Shown here: piece by piece, positions 18,342 to 28,435 of the stretch
Layout: every line of letters begins with the position of its first letter
Numbering within the stretch: the first letter of the stretch is position 1
DNA from: Pseudomonas alloputida
Lineage (GTDB): Bacteria; Pseudomonadota; Gammaproteobacteria; Pseudomonadales; Pseudomonadaceae
NCBI RefSeq assembly: GCF_021283545.2
Contig: NZ_CP128540.1
Coordinates: 437,501 to 501,500, forward strand
Reading direction: 5' to 3'
Length of the DNA stretch: 64,000 nucleotides
Notes under the pieces: generated by a model
Database searches by the model: none
What the model saw: the letters and a program-made list of their open reading frames with translations, nothing else
Told to the model about the DNA's origin: nothing
Made by a program: the position numbers and the translations under genes

Positions 18342-19910
18342 TCAGAGGTGGTGGATAACAGCCAGGTCCATGCGGCCATAGTCGGCGCTTTCGCTATGCT
18401 CGCCGCGCGGCGGCATGTGGTGAGTACTCATCACTTGCTCGCCTTGCACGGTCTCCAGGTGGATATCGAAGCCCCACAGGCGATGCAGGTGCTTTAGCAC
18501 TTCGTCGGTCGAGTCGCCCAGCGGTTTGCGGTTGTGTTGCTGGTGTCGCAGGGTCAGCGAGCGGTCTCCGCGGCGGTCGACGCTCCAGATCTGAACGTTC
18601 GGTTCACGGTTGCCCAGGTTGTACTGCGCTGCCAGCTGCTCCCGAATCACCCGGTAGCCGGCCTCATCATGGATGGCGGGCACCAGCAGGTCGTCGCGCT
18701 GGTCGTCATCGAGGATGCTGAACAGCTTGAGGTCGCGCATCACCTTGGGCGACAGGTACTGCAGGATGAAGCTCTCGTCCTTGAAGCTGCTCATGGCGAA
18801 CTTGATGGTAGAAAGCCAGTCGCTGCCGGCAATTTCGGGGAACCAGTGGCGATCTTCCTCGGTGGGGTTTTCGCACATGCGGCGGATGTCGGTGTACATC
18901 GCAAAGCCCAGTGCGTAGGGGTTGATGCCGCTGTAGTACGGGCTGTCGAAGCCGGGCTGGAACACCACGCTGGTGTGCGACTGCAAGAACTCCATCATGA
19001 AGCCTTCGGTAATCAGCCCTTCGTCGTACAGGTCGTTCATCAGGGTGTAGTGCCAGAAGGTTGCCCAACCCTCGTTCATGACCTGGGTCTGGCGCTGCGG
19101 GTAGAAGTACTGGGCGATCTTGCGCACGATGCGCACTACTTCACGCTGCCAGGGTTCGAGCAGTGGGGCGTTCTTCTCGATGAAATACAGGATGTTTTCC
19201 TGCGGTTCGGCGGGGAAGCGCCCCTCATCGCGGTCGTTACCCTTTTCGGCGTTTTTCGGAATTGTCCGCCAAAGGTCGTTGATCTGACGCTGAAGATGCT
19301 CTTCGCGCTCCTGTTGCCGGCGCCGCTCTTCTTCCGCAGAAATAGGGTAAGGCCGCTTGTAGCGGTCGACACCGTAGTTCATCAGGGCATGGCAGGAGTC
19401 GATCAAGTCCTCCACAGCATCGATGCCGTGGCGCTCTTCGCACTGGGCGATGTACTGCTTGGCGAACACCAGGTAGTCGATGATCGAACTGGCGTCAGTC
19501 CAGGTACGGAACAGGTAATTGCCTTTGAAAAAACTGTTATGGCCGTAGCAGGCGTGCGCAATCACCAGTGCCTGCATGCACATGGTGTTTTCTTCCATCA
19601 GGTAGGCGATACAAGGGTCGGAGTTGATCACGATCTCGTAGGCCAGGCCCATCTGGCCGCGGCTGTAGGACTTTTCCGTACTGAGGAACTGCTTGCCGTA
19701 GGACCAGTGGTGGTAGCCCAGCGGCATGCCGACCGAGGCGTAGGCGTCCATCATCTGTTCGGCAGTGATGACCTCGATCTGGTTGGGGTAGGTGTCCAGG
19801 GCGTAACGCTCGGCCAAGCGGCTGATTTCCCGGTCGTAGGTCTGGATCAGCTCGAACGTCCACTCGGACCCAGTGGAAATGGGTTGGCGTCTCTGTGCTC
19901 TGGCGGTCAT
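18342..19910 (-). CDS. SpoVR/YcgB family stress protein
   Basis: 522 residues. [73 protein letters not shown] and [11 protein letters not shown] are hallmarks of the SpoVR family. In enteric and pseudomonad genomes it is found with YeaH and the PrkA kinase (YeaG) as a stationary-phase and nitrogen-stress module. The biochemical function is not known. Its start ATG overlaps the yeaH stop, so translation is coupled; it is the last gene of the yeaG-yeaH-ycgB-like operon. Confidence 0.95.
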   Translation of the reverse strand: MTARAQRRQPISTGSEWTFELIQTYDREISRLAERYALDTYPNQIEVITAEQMMDAYASVGMPLGYHHWSYGKQFLSTEKSYSRGQMGLAYEIVINSDPCIAYLMEENTMCMQALVIAHACYGHNSFFKGNYLFRTWTDASSIIDYLVFAKQYIAQCEERHGIDAVEDLIDSCHALMNYGVDRYKRPYPISAEEERRRQQEREEHLQRQINDLWRTIPKNAEKGNDRDEGRFPAEPQENILYFIEKNAPLLEPWQREVVRIVRKIAQYFYPQRQTQVMNEGWATFWHYTLMNDLYDEGLITEGFMMEFLQSHTSVVFQPGFDSPYYSGINPYALGFAMYTDIRRMCENPTEEDRHWFPEIAGSDWLSTIKFAMSSFKDESFILQYLSPKVMRDLKLFSILDDDQRDDLLVPAIHDEAGYRVIREQLAAQYNLGNREPNVQIWSVDRRGDRSLTLRHQQHNRKPLGDSTDEVLKHLHRLWGFDIHLETVQGEQVMSTHHMPPRGEHSESADYGRMDLAVIHHL

Positions 19911-21178
19911 GTGGCTAACCTGCGCTGGAAGAGTTCACGGAAGACCGGGTAGATATCGCCGGCCGATACCAACTGCTGCTGGGCGAACGTGTCGGGGAAA
20001 GCATCTCCGATACGCTCGTATTCATACCACAGCGCCTGGTGTTCACGGGGGGTGATCTCAACGTAAGTGTAGTACTGCACATGCGGCATGATCTGTTTGG
20101 AGAGGATGTCGCGGCAGATGGGTGAGTCGTCGTTCCAGTTGTCGCCATCAGAAGCCTGCGCGGCATAGATGTTCCAGTCGCTGGCCGGGTAACGCTCGGC
20201 CATGATCTCCTGCATCAGCTTTAGGGCACTGGAGACGATGGTGCCGCCGGTTTCCCGCGAGTAGAAGAACTCTTCTTCATCGACTTCCCGGGCACTGGTG
20301 TGGTGGCGAATGAACACGACTTCGATGCGCTCGTAGTTACGCTTGAGGAACAGGTACAGCAGGATGAAGAAGCGCTTTGCGATGTCCTTGGTGGCTTGGG
20401 TCATCGAACCGGATACGTCCATCAGGCAGAACATCACTGCCTTCGAGCTGGGGTTGGGTTGCTTGACCAGCAGGTTGTACTTGAGGTCGAAGGTGTCGAG
20501 GAAGGGCAGGCGGTTGATACGTGCCTTCAGGCGCTCGATTTCCTGTTCGACTTCCTGGATATCGGTGAAATTGTCCGGCTCTTCGACCCGCAGGCGATCG
20601 AGTTCCTTTTGTGCTTCGCGCAGCAGGGCGCGGCTGCTGCCGGTCAGGGCGATACGCCGGGCATGGGCCGAGCGCAGGGTGCGCACGATATTGATGCGTG
20701 ACGGGTTGCCTTCGTTGGCGATGCCGGCGCGAACAGTCTTGAAGGTGTCGGCGCCAGTCAGGTGACGTTTGACCAGGTTGGGTAGCTCAAGGTCTTCGAA
20801 CATGAATTCGAGAAATTCTTCCTGGGTGATCTGGAAGACGAACTCGTCCATGCCCTCGCCGGAATTGCCGGCCTTGCCGCGACCGCCACCGCCTCCACCG
20901 CCTTGCGGCCGTGGGATGTGTTCACCGGCAGTGAATTCTTTGTTGCCAGGATGCACGATGGTCTGTTTGCCCCCACGACCATGATGCAAGACCGGTTCGT
21001 CGATGTCGCGCCCGGGAATACTGATCTGCTCGCCATGTTCCATATCCATGATGGAACGGCGGCTCACCGCCTCTTCGACGGCCTTCTTGATATGTTCGCG
21101 GTACCGCCGCAGGAAGCGCTGGCGGTTGACCGTGCTCTTGTTCTTGCCGTTCAGGCGTCGGTCTATAACGTAGCTCAT
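19907..21178 (-). CDS. YeaH family protein (DUF444)
   Basis: 423 residues from ATG 21178, preceded by GGAGGG; a longer frame to 21229 runs into the repeat-rich spacer and is rejected. [38 protein letters not shown] is the family start. A Gly-rich linker follows near residue 90, and then a von Willebrand A-like domain with MIDAS-like MDVSGSM and [10 protein letters not shown]. It is thought to work with PrkA and SpoVR in a stress pathway; no activity has been proved. Confidence 0.93.
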   Translation of the reverse strand: MSYVIDRRLNGKNKSTVNRQRFLRRYREHIKKAVEEAVSRRSIMDMEHGEQISIPGRDIDEPVLHHGRGGKQTIVHPGNKEFTAGEHIPRPQGGGGGGGRGKAGNSGEGMDEFVFQITQEEFLEFMFEDLELPNLVKRHLTGADTFKTVRAGIANEGNPSRINIVRTLRSAHARRIALTGSSRALLREAQKELDRLRVEEPDNFTDIQEVEQEIERLKARINRLPFLDTFDLKYNLLVKQPNPSSKAVMFCLMDVSGSMTQATKDIAKRFFILLYLFLKRNYERIEVVFIRHHTSAREVDEEEFFYSRETGGTIVSSALKLMQEIMAERYPASDWNIYAAQASDGDNWNDDSPICRDILSKQIMPHVQYYTYVEITPREHQALWYEYERIGDAFPDTFAQQQLVSAGDIYPVFRELFQRRLAT

Positions 21179-21189
21179 GGTCCCTCCGG

Positions 21190-21335
21190 TGACTGGATGC
21201 AGCTGCAACCCACAAGCTGCAAGCCACAAGCTTCAAGCTGCAAGAAAGAGCAGCCACCGCCGCTGCAAGCTGTGACGCGGGCAGCAATGCCAACGCCAGG
21301 CAGCTTGCAGCTTGCGGCTCGTAGCTTGCCGCTTT
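21190..21335. repeat. AAGCTGCAAG-type repeat spacer between prkA and yeaH
   Basis: Copies of CAAGCTGCAAGC at 21212-21244 face inverted copies (GCAGCTTGCAGCTTGC) at 21300-21320. This gives a long imperfect inverted repeat in the 155-bp gap inside the operon. It is a common class of intergenic repeat in Pseudomonas and may form an mRNA stem that tunes expression of yeaH relative to prkA. Confidence 0.6.
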
Positions 21336-23256
21336 ATTGCGATTTCCTGACCCGCAGGTACCATTCCGACAGCAGGCGCACCTGTTTGTCGGTATAGCCA
21401 CGCTCCACCATCCGGGTGACGAAGTCGTTGTGTTTCTTCTGGTCCTCTTTGCTGGCCTTGGCGTTGAAGCTGATGACCGGCAGCAGGTCTTCGGTGTTGG
21501 AGAACATTTTCTTCTCGATCACGACCCGCAGCTTTTCATAGCTCAGCCAGCTTGGATTCTTGCCATTGTTGTTGGCGCGTGCGCGCAGTACGAAGTTGAC
21601 GATCTCGTTGCGGAAGTCTTTCGGGTTGCTGATGCCAGCCGGTTTCTCGATCTTCTCCAGTTCCTCGTTGAGCGCAATGCGGTTGAGAATTTCGCCGGTT
21701 TCCGGGTCGCGGTATTCCTGATCCTGGATCCAGAAATCTGCATACAGCACGTAGCGGTCGAAGATGTTCTGGCCGTATTCGCTGTAGGACTCCAGGTAGG
21801 CAGTCTGGATTTCCTTGCCGATAAACTCGATGTAGCGAGGTGCCAGGTATTCCTTCAGGTAGCGCAGATAGCGTTCGCGCACTTCAGCCGGGAATTGCTC
21901 CTGTTCGATCTGCTGTTCGAGGACATACAGCAGGTGCACCGGGTTGGCGGCAATTTCGTGTGGGTCGAAGTTGAACACCTTGGACAGGATCTTGAAGGCG
22001 AAGCGAGTCGACAGGCCGTTCATGCCTTCGTCGACACCCGCAGAGTCCCGGTATTCCTGGATCGACTTGGCCTTTGGATCGGTGTCCTTGAGGTTTTCCC
22101 CGTCGTAAACGCGCATCTTGGAATAGATATTGGAGTTCTCGGGCTCTTTCAGGCGCGAAAGCACTGTGAACTGAGCCAGCATCTTGAGCGTATCTGGCGC
22201 ACAGTGGGCCTTGGACAGCGAGCTGTTGACCAGCAGTTTGTCGTAGATCTTGATTTCATCGCTGACCCGCAGGCAGTACGGCACCTTGACGATATAGATC
22301 CTGTCGATGAACGCTTCGTTGTTCTTGTTGTTACGGAAGGTGTGCCACTCCGATTCGTTGGAGTGCGCCAGCAGAATGCCGGTATAGGGGATCGCCCCAA
22401 GGCCTTCGGTACTGTTGTAGTTGCCTTCCTGGGTGGCGGTGAGCAAGGGGTGCAGGACCTTGATCGGCGCCTTGAACATTTCGACGAATTCCATCAGGCC
22501 CTGGTTGGCCCGGCAAAGCGCGCCCGAGTAGCTATAGGCGTCGGCGTCGTTCTGTGGGTATTCCTCAAGTTTGCGGATATCGACCTTGCCGACCAGGGCC
22601 GAGATGTCCTGGTTGTTTTCATCGCCGGGTTCGGTCTTGGCAATGGCGATCTGGTTAAGAATCGACGGGTACAGCTTCACCACCTTGAACTTGGAGATGT
22701 CACCGCCAAACTCCTGCAGGCGCTTGGTGGCCCAAGGCGACATGATGGTGTTGAGGTAGCGCCGTGGGATGCCGAACTCTTCCTCGAGAATGGCCCCATC
22801 TTCGGTGGCATTGAACAAGCCCAGAGGTGACTCGAATACCGGCGAGCCCTTGATCGCGTAGAAGGGCACCTTTTCCATCAGCTGCTTGAGTTTTTCCGCA
22901 AGCGAGGACTTGCCGCCGCCTACCGGGCCCAGCAGATAGAGGATCTGTTTCTTCTCTTCCAGGCCTTGGGCGGCGTGGCGGAAGTACGACACGATCTGGT
23001 CGATGCACTCTTCCATGCCATGGAAGTCGGCAAAGGCCGGATAGCGGCGGATAACCTTGTTGGAGAAGATGCGCGACAGCCTGGAGTTGGTAGAGGTGTC
23101 GATCAGCTCTGGCTCACCGATGGCCAGCAACAGCCGTTCGGCCGCCGATGCGTAGGCACTGCGATCCTCTTTGCACAGCTCGAGGTACTCCTGCAGCGAG
23201 AGTTCTTCCTGGCGCGTAGACTCGAAACGTTGTTGGAAGTGGCTAAAAATACTCAT
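21334..23256 (-). CDS. prkA: PrkA family serine protein kinase (YeaG)
   Basis: 640 residues. The N-terminal AAA-like domain has the P-loop LLGPVGGGKSSLAEKLK; the C-terminal part is the PrkA kinase-like region. MSIFSHFQQRFESTRQEELSLQEYLELCKEDRSAYASAAERLL is the standard start. PrkA/YeaG homologues are induced in stationary phase and under nitrogen starvation. It is the first gene of the operon with yeaH and spoVR on the minus strand; a palindrome lies about 215 bp upstream. Confidence 0.96.
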   Translation of the reverse strand: MSIFSHFQQRFESTRQEELSLQEYLELCKEDRSAYASAAERLLLAIGEPELIDTSTNSRLSRIFSNKVIRRYPAFADFHGMEECIDQIVSYFRHAAQGLEEKKQILYLLGPVGGGKSSLAEKLKQLMEKVPFYAIKGSPVFESPLGLFNATEDGAILEEEFGIPRRYLNTIMSPWATKRLQEFGGDISKFKVVKLYPSILNQIAIAKTEPGDENNQDISALVGKVDIRKLEEYPQNDADAYSYSGALCRANQGLMEFVEMFKAPIKVLHPLLTATQEGNYNSTEGLGAIPYTGILLAHSNESEWHTFRNNKNNEAFIDRIYIVKVPYCLRVSDEIKIYDKLLVNSSLSKAHCAPDTLKMLAQFTVLSRLKEPENSNIYSKMRVYDGENLKDTDPKAKSIQEYRDSAGVDEGMNGLSTRFAFKILSKVFNFDPHEIAANPVHLLYVLEQQIEQEQFPAEVRERYLRYLKEYLAPRYIEFIGKEIQTAYLESYSEYGQNIFDRYVLYADFWIQDQEYRDPETGEILNRIALNEELEKIEKPAGISNPKDFRNEIVNFVLRARANNNGKNPSWLSYEKLRVVIEKKMFSNTEDLLPVISFNAKASKEDQKKHNDFVTRMVERGYTDKQVRLLSEWYLRVRKSQ

Positions 23257-23538
23257 GACGTCACCTCGCTCGATACGTGGAGACGACGCCGGATCAGTCA
23301 GCTGATGCTGGCATGCAACCGGGTTGGCCGATTGCTGTATACCCCCCAGAACACCCTGTAACGCTACCGATGACCCGCACGCCGGTGTACCGGCTCTCCC
23401 CTTTTTGGATGGCCTGAGCTTAAGCGTAGTTGGTTATCTGCAAGGTAAAGGGGTGAGAAAGGCAGAAGTTACGAACGACCGTTCGTCAGATAAGCCGCAA
23501 GCCCGCGCGGCGCACGGGCTGCAGGGGAAAATAAAAAA
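23257..23538. other. prkA upstream region with palindrome
   Basis: No gene is seen in these 282 bp. A perfect palindrome ACGAACG-AC-CGTTCGT lies at 23471-23486, typical in size and symmetry of a TetR-family operator. Since glpE ends just beyond it (23539) and prkA reads away from it, it probably controls the prkA operon. Confidence 0.5.
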
Positions 23539-23871
23539 TTATTCAGCGTTGCCCTGGGCGGTCTCGGCCGGGTAGGTCGCGCGCCACAGTTCGAAGCCTC
23601 CGTCCACGCTGTACACGTCGGAGAAACCCTGGCCTACCAGGTAGGCGGCAGCACTTTGGCTGGAATTTCCGTGATAGCAGACCACCAGGGTGGGCGCGTC
23701 GAGGTCGGCGTTGCGGATGAAATCAGCGACCGAGTGGTTATCCAGGTGCCGGGCGCCGGTGATGTGGCCGGCGGCGAAGGCCTGCGGGTCGCGAATGTCG
23801 ACGACGACCGCACCTTCTTTCTTGCGAAGCTCCAAGGCCTGCTCAGGAGGGATGCGCTTGAATTCGCTCAT
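23539..23871 (-). CDS. glpE: Thiosulfate sulfurtransferase, single-domain rhodanese
   Basis: 110 residues from ATG 23871, the usual GlpE length; the longer frame to 24006 overlaps apaH and is rejected. [32 protein letters not shown] and the active-site loop with the catalytic Cys ([13 protein letters not shown]) define a GlpE-type rhodanese. It transfers sulfane sulfur from thiosulfate to cyanide or thiol acceptors in the cytoplasm. It lies 14 bp after apaH. Confidence 0.94.
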   Translation of the reverse strand: MSEFKRIPPEQALELRKKEGAVVVDIRDPQAFAAGHITGARHLDNHSVADFIRNADLDAPTLVVCYHGNSSQSAAAYLVGQGFSDVYSVDGGFELWRATYPAETAQGNAE

Positions 23872-23885
23872 GGGTACTACTTCCT

Positions 23886-24752
23886 TCAGGTGTGGTCGTT
23901 GAGTGTAGTGGGTTGTGCCGGCTGGCGCAGGGTGCCGTCGTCGGCGCAGTCGCAGCGGTGGTATTCGCCGCTGTCGACGTTGTACAGGGTCATGGCGCCA
24001 CCCCATACGCAGCCAGTGTCCAGGGCGATGACGTCGGGCTCGGTGACCTCACCCTGCAGAGCGGCCCAATGGCCAAAGATGATCTTCACGTGGCGTGAGC
24101 GGCGGTCCTTGTGCGCGTACCAGGCTTTGTAGCCTTTGGGCGCGCTACCCAGGCCTTCCTTGCTCTTGAGGTCGAGTTTGCCATCGGCCGTGCAGAAGCG
24201 CATGCGGGTGAAGTAGTTGGTGATGACCCGCAGGCGTTCGACGCCGGCGAGGTTCTTGCTCCACTTGTTCGGCTCGTTGCCATACATGCCGTCGAGGTAC
24301 AGCTGCAGGCGGGTGTCGTCACGCAGCACTTCCTCGACCTCGGCGGCGAGTTCCAGGGCTTTGCCAAGGGTCCATTGTGGCGGTATGCCGGCGTGAACCA
24401 GGGCGATGCCGCGGGGCTCGTCGTAATGCAGCAGCTTTTGCTGGCGCAGCCAGTCGAACAGTTGGTCGGCGTCCGGCGCTTCGATGATCTCGCGCAGTGT
24501 GTCGCTTTTCTTGAGGCGCTCGACGTTGTGCCAGGCGGCCAGCAGGTGCAGGTCATGGTTGCCCAGCACGCAGACCAGTGAATGACGGATCGAGTACAGG
24601 AAGCGCAGGGTTTCCAGTGACTCGGGGCCGCGGTTGACCAGGTCGCCGACCAGCCACAGGCGGTCGACGGCGGGGTTGAAACTGACGCGATCGAGCAGGC
24701 ATTTGAGCGGCTGCAGGCAGCCCTGCAGGTCACCGACGGCGTAGGTGGCCAT
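23886..24752 (-). CDS. apaH: Bis(5'-nucleosyl)-tetraphosphatase, symmetrical
   Basis: 288 residues. The metallophosphatase motifs [26 protein letters not shown] and GNHDLHLL are present, with the ApaH-type [10 protein letters not shown] and FGHWAAL. It hydrolyses Ap4A to two ADP and so affects stress responses and RNA capping. The ATG overlaps the apaG stop, giving tight coupling in the rsmA-apaG-apaH run known in many gammaproteobacteria. Confidence 0.97.
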   Translation of the reverse strand: MATYAVGDLQGCLQPLKCLLDRVSFNPAVDRLWLVGDLVNRGPESLETLRFLYSIRHSLVCVLGNHDLHLLAAWHNVERLKKSDTLREIIEAPDADQLFDWLRQQKLLHYDEPRGIALVHAGIPPQWTLGKALELAAEVEEVLRDDTRLQLYLDGMYGNEPNKWSKNLAGVERLRVITNYFTRMRFCTADGKLDLKSKEGLGSAPKGYKAWYAHKDRRSRHVKIIFGHWAALQGEVTEPDVIALDTGCVWGGAMTLYNVDSGEYHRCDCADDGTLRQPAQPTTLNDHT

Positions 24753-25132
24753 CAGTGCAGCGCTCCGGGCACTGCCAGCCGGAAGGGGGCAATCTCGGCG
24801 TCGAAGCGCTTACCGTCCTCGGCGAACATCTGGTAGCTGCCCTGCATGGTGCCAACGCGGGTGCTGATGACGGCACCACTGCTGTAAGTGTGGCTCTGGC
24901 CAGGGTCGATGTTGGGTTGCTGGCCGACCACGCCGGCGCCGCGTACTTCCTCTACCTCGCCGTCACCGTTGGTGATCAGCCAGTGGCGCGACAGCAACTT
25001 GGCACTGAGCGAGCCGTTGTTCTGCACGGTAATGGTGTAGGCGAAAGCGAAGCGACTGTTTTCGGGGTCGGATTGTTCTTTCAGGTAGCGGGTCACGACG
25101 CTGACGTCGATTTGATAGCGGGGGTCGGACAT
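24752..25132 (-). CDS. apaG: ApaG protein
   Basis: 126 residues from ATG 25132 (an upstream in-frame start at 25159 is unlikely). [40 protein letters not shown] and [37 protein letters not shown] are the whole ApaG beta-sandwich domain. The molecular function is unknown; in Salmonella it is linked to CorD and metal efflux. It lies between rsmA and apaH, separated from rsmA by a REP pair. Confidence 0.97.
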   Translation of the reverse strand: MSDPRYQIDVSVVTRYLKEQSDPENSRFAFAYTITVQNNGSLSAKLLSRHWLITNGDGEVEEVRGAGVVGQQPNIDPGQSHTYSSGAVISTRVGTMQGSYQMFAEDGKRFDAEIAPFRLAVPGALH

Positions 25133-25230
25133 GCAAGGGCCTTGGGCGAACTGACGCAATAATGCAGTCTAGGCCATTGGGAGGGGGGAGGGCCAGCGGT
25201 GATCGGGCTTGGGGGGGGTGTTGTCTGTGC

Positions 25231-25320
25231 CGGCCTCTTCGCGGGTAAACCCGCTCCTACAAGGGGTCGCACAGGATTTGAGGGTTGTGCGATCCCTTGT
25301 GGCCCGCGAAGAGGCCGGTA
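25231..25320. repeat. REP inverted pair
   Basis: Unit one is 25231-25260 (CGGCCTCTTCGCGGGT core). Unit two, more diverged, ends at 25320 (CGCGAAGAGGCCGGTA). They lie in the rsmA-apaG gap. Confidence 0.85.
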
Positions 25321-25329
25321 CGGGCTAAA

Positions 25330-26133
25330 TCAGGCTTGTTGCTGATCCGCCAGTTGGTCAGCCAGGCGCACGAAGGCTGCCAGGTCGAGCTGTTCAGGGC
25401 GCAGGCTGCCATCAACGCCAGCAGCCTCGATGGCGGCGCTGTCCAGCAGGCCTTTCATGGTGTTGCGCAGGGTCTTGCGGCGCTGGTTGAACGCTTCGCG
25501 AACGACACGCTCCAGCAGCAGGTGGTCCTTGGCCGGGAACGGCAGCACTTCGTGCGGCACCAGGCGGACGATTGCCGAATCCACTTTCGGAGGTGGGTTG
25601 AAGGCACCAGGGCCGACATTGAACAGGTGCTCCACGCGGCAGTGGTACTGCACCATGATTGACAAGCGCCCCCAGTCACCGCCGCCAGGGCCGGCGGCCA
25701 TGCGCTCGACCACTTCCTTCTGCAGCATGAAATGCATGTCGCGGATCAGCCCGGCGTGGCTGAGCAGGTGGAAGATCAGCGGGGTGGAGATGTTGTAGGG
25801 CAGGTTGCCAACCACCTTGAGGCTGCGTGGCGGCACACCCAACTGGTTGAAGTCGAACTTCAGGGCGTCACCCTGGTGCAGGCGGAAGTTGCTGCGATCG
25901 GCGAACTTGTGCTGCAGGATCGGCACCAGGTCTTTGTCCAGCTCCACCACGTCCAGCTGTGCGCCACTGCCCAGCAGGCCTTCGGTCAGGGCGCCCTGGC
26001 CCGGGCCGATTTCCAGCAGGTGTTCGCCGGCCTTAGCGTTGATGGCACGCAGGATGCGGTCGATGATACCGGCGTCGTGCAGGAAGTTCTGGCCGAAGCG
26101 CTTGCGCGCCCGGTGTTGGTATTGCTCGTTCAT
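25330..26133 (-). CDS. rsmA: 16S rRNA (A1518/A1519-N6) dimethyltransferase
   Basis: 267 residues (also called KsgA). [19 protein letters not shown], the SAM-binding [16 protein letters not shown] and the catalytic [15 protein letters not shown] are all intact. It dimethylates two adenines near the 3' end of 16S rRNA as a late 30S assembly checkpoint. The start overlaps the pdxA stop by four bases. Confidence 0.98.
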   Translation of the reverse strand: MNEQYQHRARKRFGQNFLHDAGIIDRILRAINAKAGEHLLEIGPGQGALTEGLLGSGAQLDVVELDKDLVPILQHKFADRSNFRLHQGDALKFDFNQLGVPPRSLKVVGNLPYNISTPLIFHLLSHAGLIRDMHFMLQKEVVERMAAGPGGGDWGRLSIMVQYHCRVEHLFNVGPGAFNPPPKVDSAIVRLVPHEVLPFPAKDHLLLERVVREAFNQRRKTLRNTMKGLLDSAAIEAAGVDGSLRPEQLDLAAFVRLADQLADQQQA

Positions 26134-27119
26134 GGTCGGTTCTCGGCCATCTGGTAGGCGGTTTCCAGTGCGACGCGCAGGCTGCCGGTGTCGACTTTGC
26201 CAGTGCCGGCCAGGTCCAGGGCGGTGCCGTGGTCAACCGACGTGCGGATGATCGGCAGGCCCAGGGTCACGTTCACTGCTGCGCCGAAGCCTTTGTACTT
26301 GAGTACGGGAAGGCCCTGGTCGTGGTACATCGCCAGCACCGCATCGCAGTGCTCCAGATATTTGGGGGTAAACAGGGTATCGGCCGGCAGCGGCCCGCGC
26401 AGGTCCATGCCTTCGGTGCGCAGGCGGGCCAGGGTCGGCTCGATGATGTCGATTTCTTCGCGGCCCAGGTGGCCGCCCTCGCCCGCATGCGGGTTGAGGC
26501 CGCACACGAGGATACGCGGGTTGGCAATGCCAAACTTGTCGCGCATGTCGGCATGCAGGATACGGGTTACACGTTCGACGCGCTCTGCAGTGATAGCGTC
26601 GGCAACATCACGCAGTGGCAGGTGCGTGGTCACCAGGGCCACGCGCAGGCCGCGGGTGGCCAGCATCATTACCACTTGTGCGGTGCGGGTCAGTTCGGCA
26701 AGGAATTCGGTATGCCCGGAAAAGGCGATACCGCTTTCGTTGATCACACCCTTGTGCACCGGGGCCGTGATCATCCCGGCGAAGTGCCCGTCCAGGCAGC
26801 CTTGCCCGGCGCGGGTCAGGGTTTCCAGCACGAACGCTGCGTTGGCCTTGTCGAGCTGGCCTGGCACCACCGGGGCCGCCAAGGGGGTATCCCAGACGTA
26901 CAGGCTACCTGCGGGTGCCGGGAGGTCAGGCCATTGGCCCGGGGCTACCGGCAGCAGGCTGACGGCCAGCCCCAGCTGCGTGGCCCGCTCGGCGAGCAGG
27001 TCACGGCTGGTGATGGCGATCAGGGGGTGGGGCTGGGCGTCTGCGGCGAGCAGCAGGCACAGGTCGGGGCCTATGCCGGCCGGCTCGCCGGGGGTGACGG
27101 CGAAGCGCAGGGGCTTCAC
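26130..27119 (-). CDS. pdxA: 4-hydroxythreonine-4-phosphate dehydrogenase
   Basis: 329 residues. [13 protein letters not shown], the metal-site regions [11 protein letters not shown] and [14 protein letters not shown], and [23 protein letters not shown] are typical. PdxA oxidises 4-phosphohydroxy-L-threonine in the DXP-dependent route to pyridoxal phosphate. It overlaps surA at its start and rsmA at its end, so the surA-pdxA-rsmA run is one operon. Confidence 0.97.
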   Translation of the reverse strand: MKPLRFAVTPGEPAGIGPDLCLLLAADAQPHPLIAITSRDLLAERATQLGLAVSLLPVAPGQWPDLPAPAGSLYVWDTPLAAPVVPGQLDKANAAFVLETLTRAGQGCLDGHFAGMITAPVHKGVINESGIAFSGHTEFLAELTRTAQVVMMLATRGLRVALVTTHLPLRDVADAITAERVERVTRILHADMRDKFGIANPRILVCGLNPHAGEGGHLGREEIDIIEPTLARLRTEGMDLRGPLPADTLFTPKYLEHCDAVLAMYHDQGLPVLKYKGFGAAVNVTLGLPIIRTSVDHGTALDLAGTGKVDTGSLRVALETAYQMAENRP

Positions 27120-28435
27120 TGGGCGGCCTGGTCAGCGCCAGGCAGCTTGATTTCAACGTAGGCTTCGTCGCGGATCTGGCGCAGCCAGGTTTGCAGCTCT
27201 TCGTCATACTTGCGGTTGCGCAGTACGCTCAGGGCCTGCTGTTCGCGAGCTTGCTCGGTGCTGTCGGTGGCGCGGCGGCCCAGCACTTCCAGAACGTGCC
27301 AGCCGTACTGGGTCTTGAACGGTTTGGTCACTACGCCTTGCTGGGCATTGGCCATCTGTTCACGGAACTCCGGTACCAGGCTGTTCGGATCGACCCAGTT
27401 GAGGTCGCCGCCGTTGAGTGCCGAACCCGGGTCTTCCGAGAAGCTCTTGGCCAGTTCGCCGAAGTCTTCGCCGTTCTTGATCCGATCATAAAGGCGCTCG
27501 GCCAGCTGCTCGGTGGCCGCCTCGCTGCGGATCTCGCTTGGCTTGATCAGGATGTGGCGTACATGCACTTCGTCGCGCAGCACGTTCTCGCTGCCGCCGC
27601 GCTTCTCCTCGAGCTTGAGGATGATGAAGCCGTTGGGGATGCGAATAGGCTGGGTAATTTCGCCCACTGGCATGCTGCTGAGCATCTTGGCGAAGTCGGG
27701 TGGCAGCTGACCGGCTTTACGCCAGCCCATCTCGCCGCCTTCCAGGGCGTTTTCGCTGGCCGAGTTGGCAATCGCCATCTGGCCGAAGTCGGCACCCTGG
27801 CGCAGTTGCTGGTACACGTCACCGACCTTGCGCGCAGCCTTCTGGATATCGTCCGAGTTGGCGGCTTCCGGGGTCGGGATGAGGATGTTGGCCAGGCGGT
27901 ACTCTTCCGACATCTGCATCTTGCCCAGGTCCGAGGCCAGGAAGTTCTTCACTTCCTGCTCGGACACCTGAATGCGCTCGGCAACGCGGCGTTGGCGCAC
28001 GCGGCTGATGATCATCTCGCGCTTGACCTGCTCGCGAGCGTCGTCGAACGACAGGCCGTCACGGGCCAGCGCCGCGCGGAACTGGTCCAGCGACATGCCA
28101 TTGCGCTGGGCAATGGTGCCAATGGCCTGGTTCAGCTCTTCGTCGGTGATGCGGATACCAGAGCGCTCGCCGATCTGCAGCTGCAGGTTCTCGACGATCA
28201 GGCGTTCCAGGACCTGCTGTTCCAGGGCGCTGGTCGGCGGCACGCCGCCGCCGCGCTTGGCGATGGTTTGCTGGACCTCATGGACACGCTGGTCCAGCTG
28301 GCTTTGCATGACCACGTCGTTGTCGACGATAGCCACCACGCGATCAAGAGGTTGCACCGCGGCATGCACCGCGCCACTCAGCAAAGCGACGCCCAGCAAC
28401 ACTGGGCGCAGACGATCAATAAGCTTGGTCTTCAC
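27116..28435 (-). CDS. surA: Periplasmic peptidyl-prolyl isomerase and outer-membrane protein chaperone
   Basis: 439 residues from GTG 28435, chosen because it starts a normal signal peptide ([25 protein letters not shown]) and matches homologues; a longer frame to 28489 lies within lptD. An N-terminal chaperone domain is followed by two parvulin domains (about 170-275 and 280-385, the second with [13 protein letters not shown] and GGDLNWV). SurA delivers beta-barrel proteins, including LptD, to the Bam complex. The gene begins inside the last 20 bp of lptD, so client and chaperone are coupled. Confidence 0.96.
   Translation of the reverse strand: MKTKLIDRLRPVLLGVALLSGAVHAAVQPLDRVVAIVDNDVVMQSQLDQRVHEVQQTIAKRGGGVPPTSALEQQVLERLIVENLQLQIGERSGIRITDEELNQAIGTIAQRNGMSLDQFRAALARDGLSFDDAREQVKREMIISRVRQRRVAERIQVSEQEVKNFLASDLGKMQMSEEYRLANILIPTPEAANSDDIQKAARKVGDVYQQLRQGADFGQMAIANSASENALEGGEMGWRKAGQLPPDFAKMLSSMPVGEITQPIRIPNGFIILKLEEKRGGSENVLRDEVHVRHILIKPSEIRSEAATEQLAERLYDRIKNGEDFGELAKSFSEDPGSALNGGDLNWVDPNSLVPEFREQMANAQQGVVTKPFKTQYGWHVLEVLGRRATDSTEQAREQQALSVLRNRKYDEELQTWLRQIRDEAYVEIKLPGADQAAQ

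Noticed and set aside
18534..19952. 472-codon plus-strand frame opposite the spoVR-family gene
   Set aside because: Antisense shadow of a highly conserved gene; no ribosome site and no motif.
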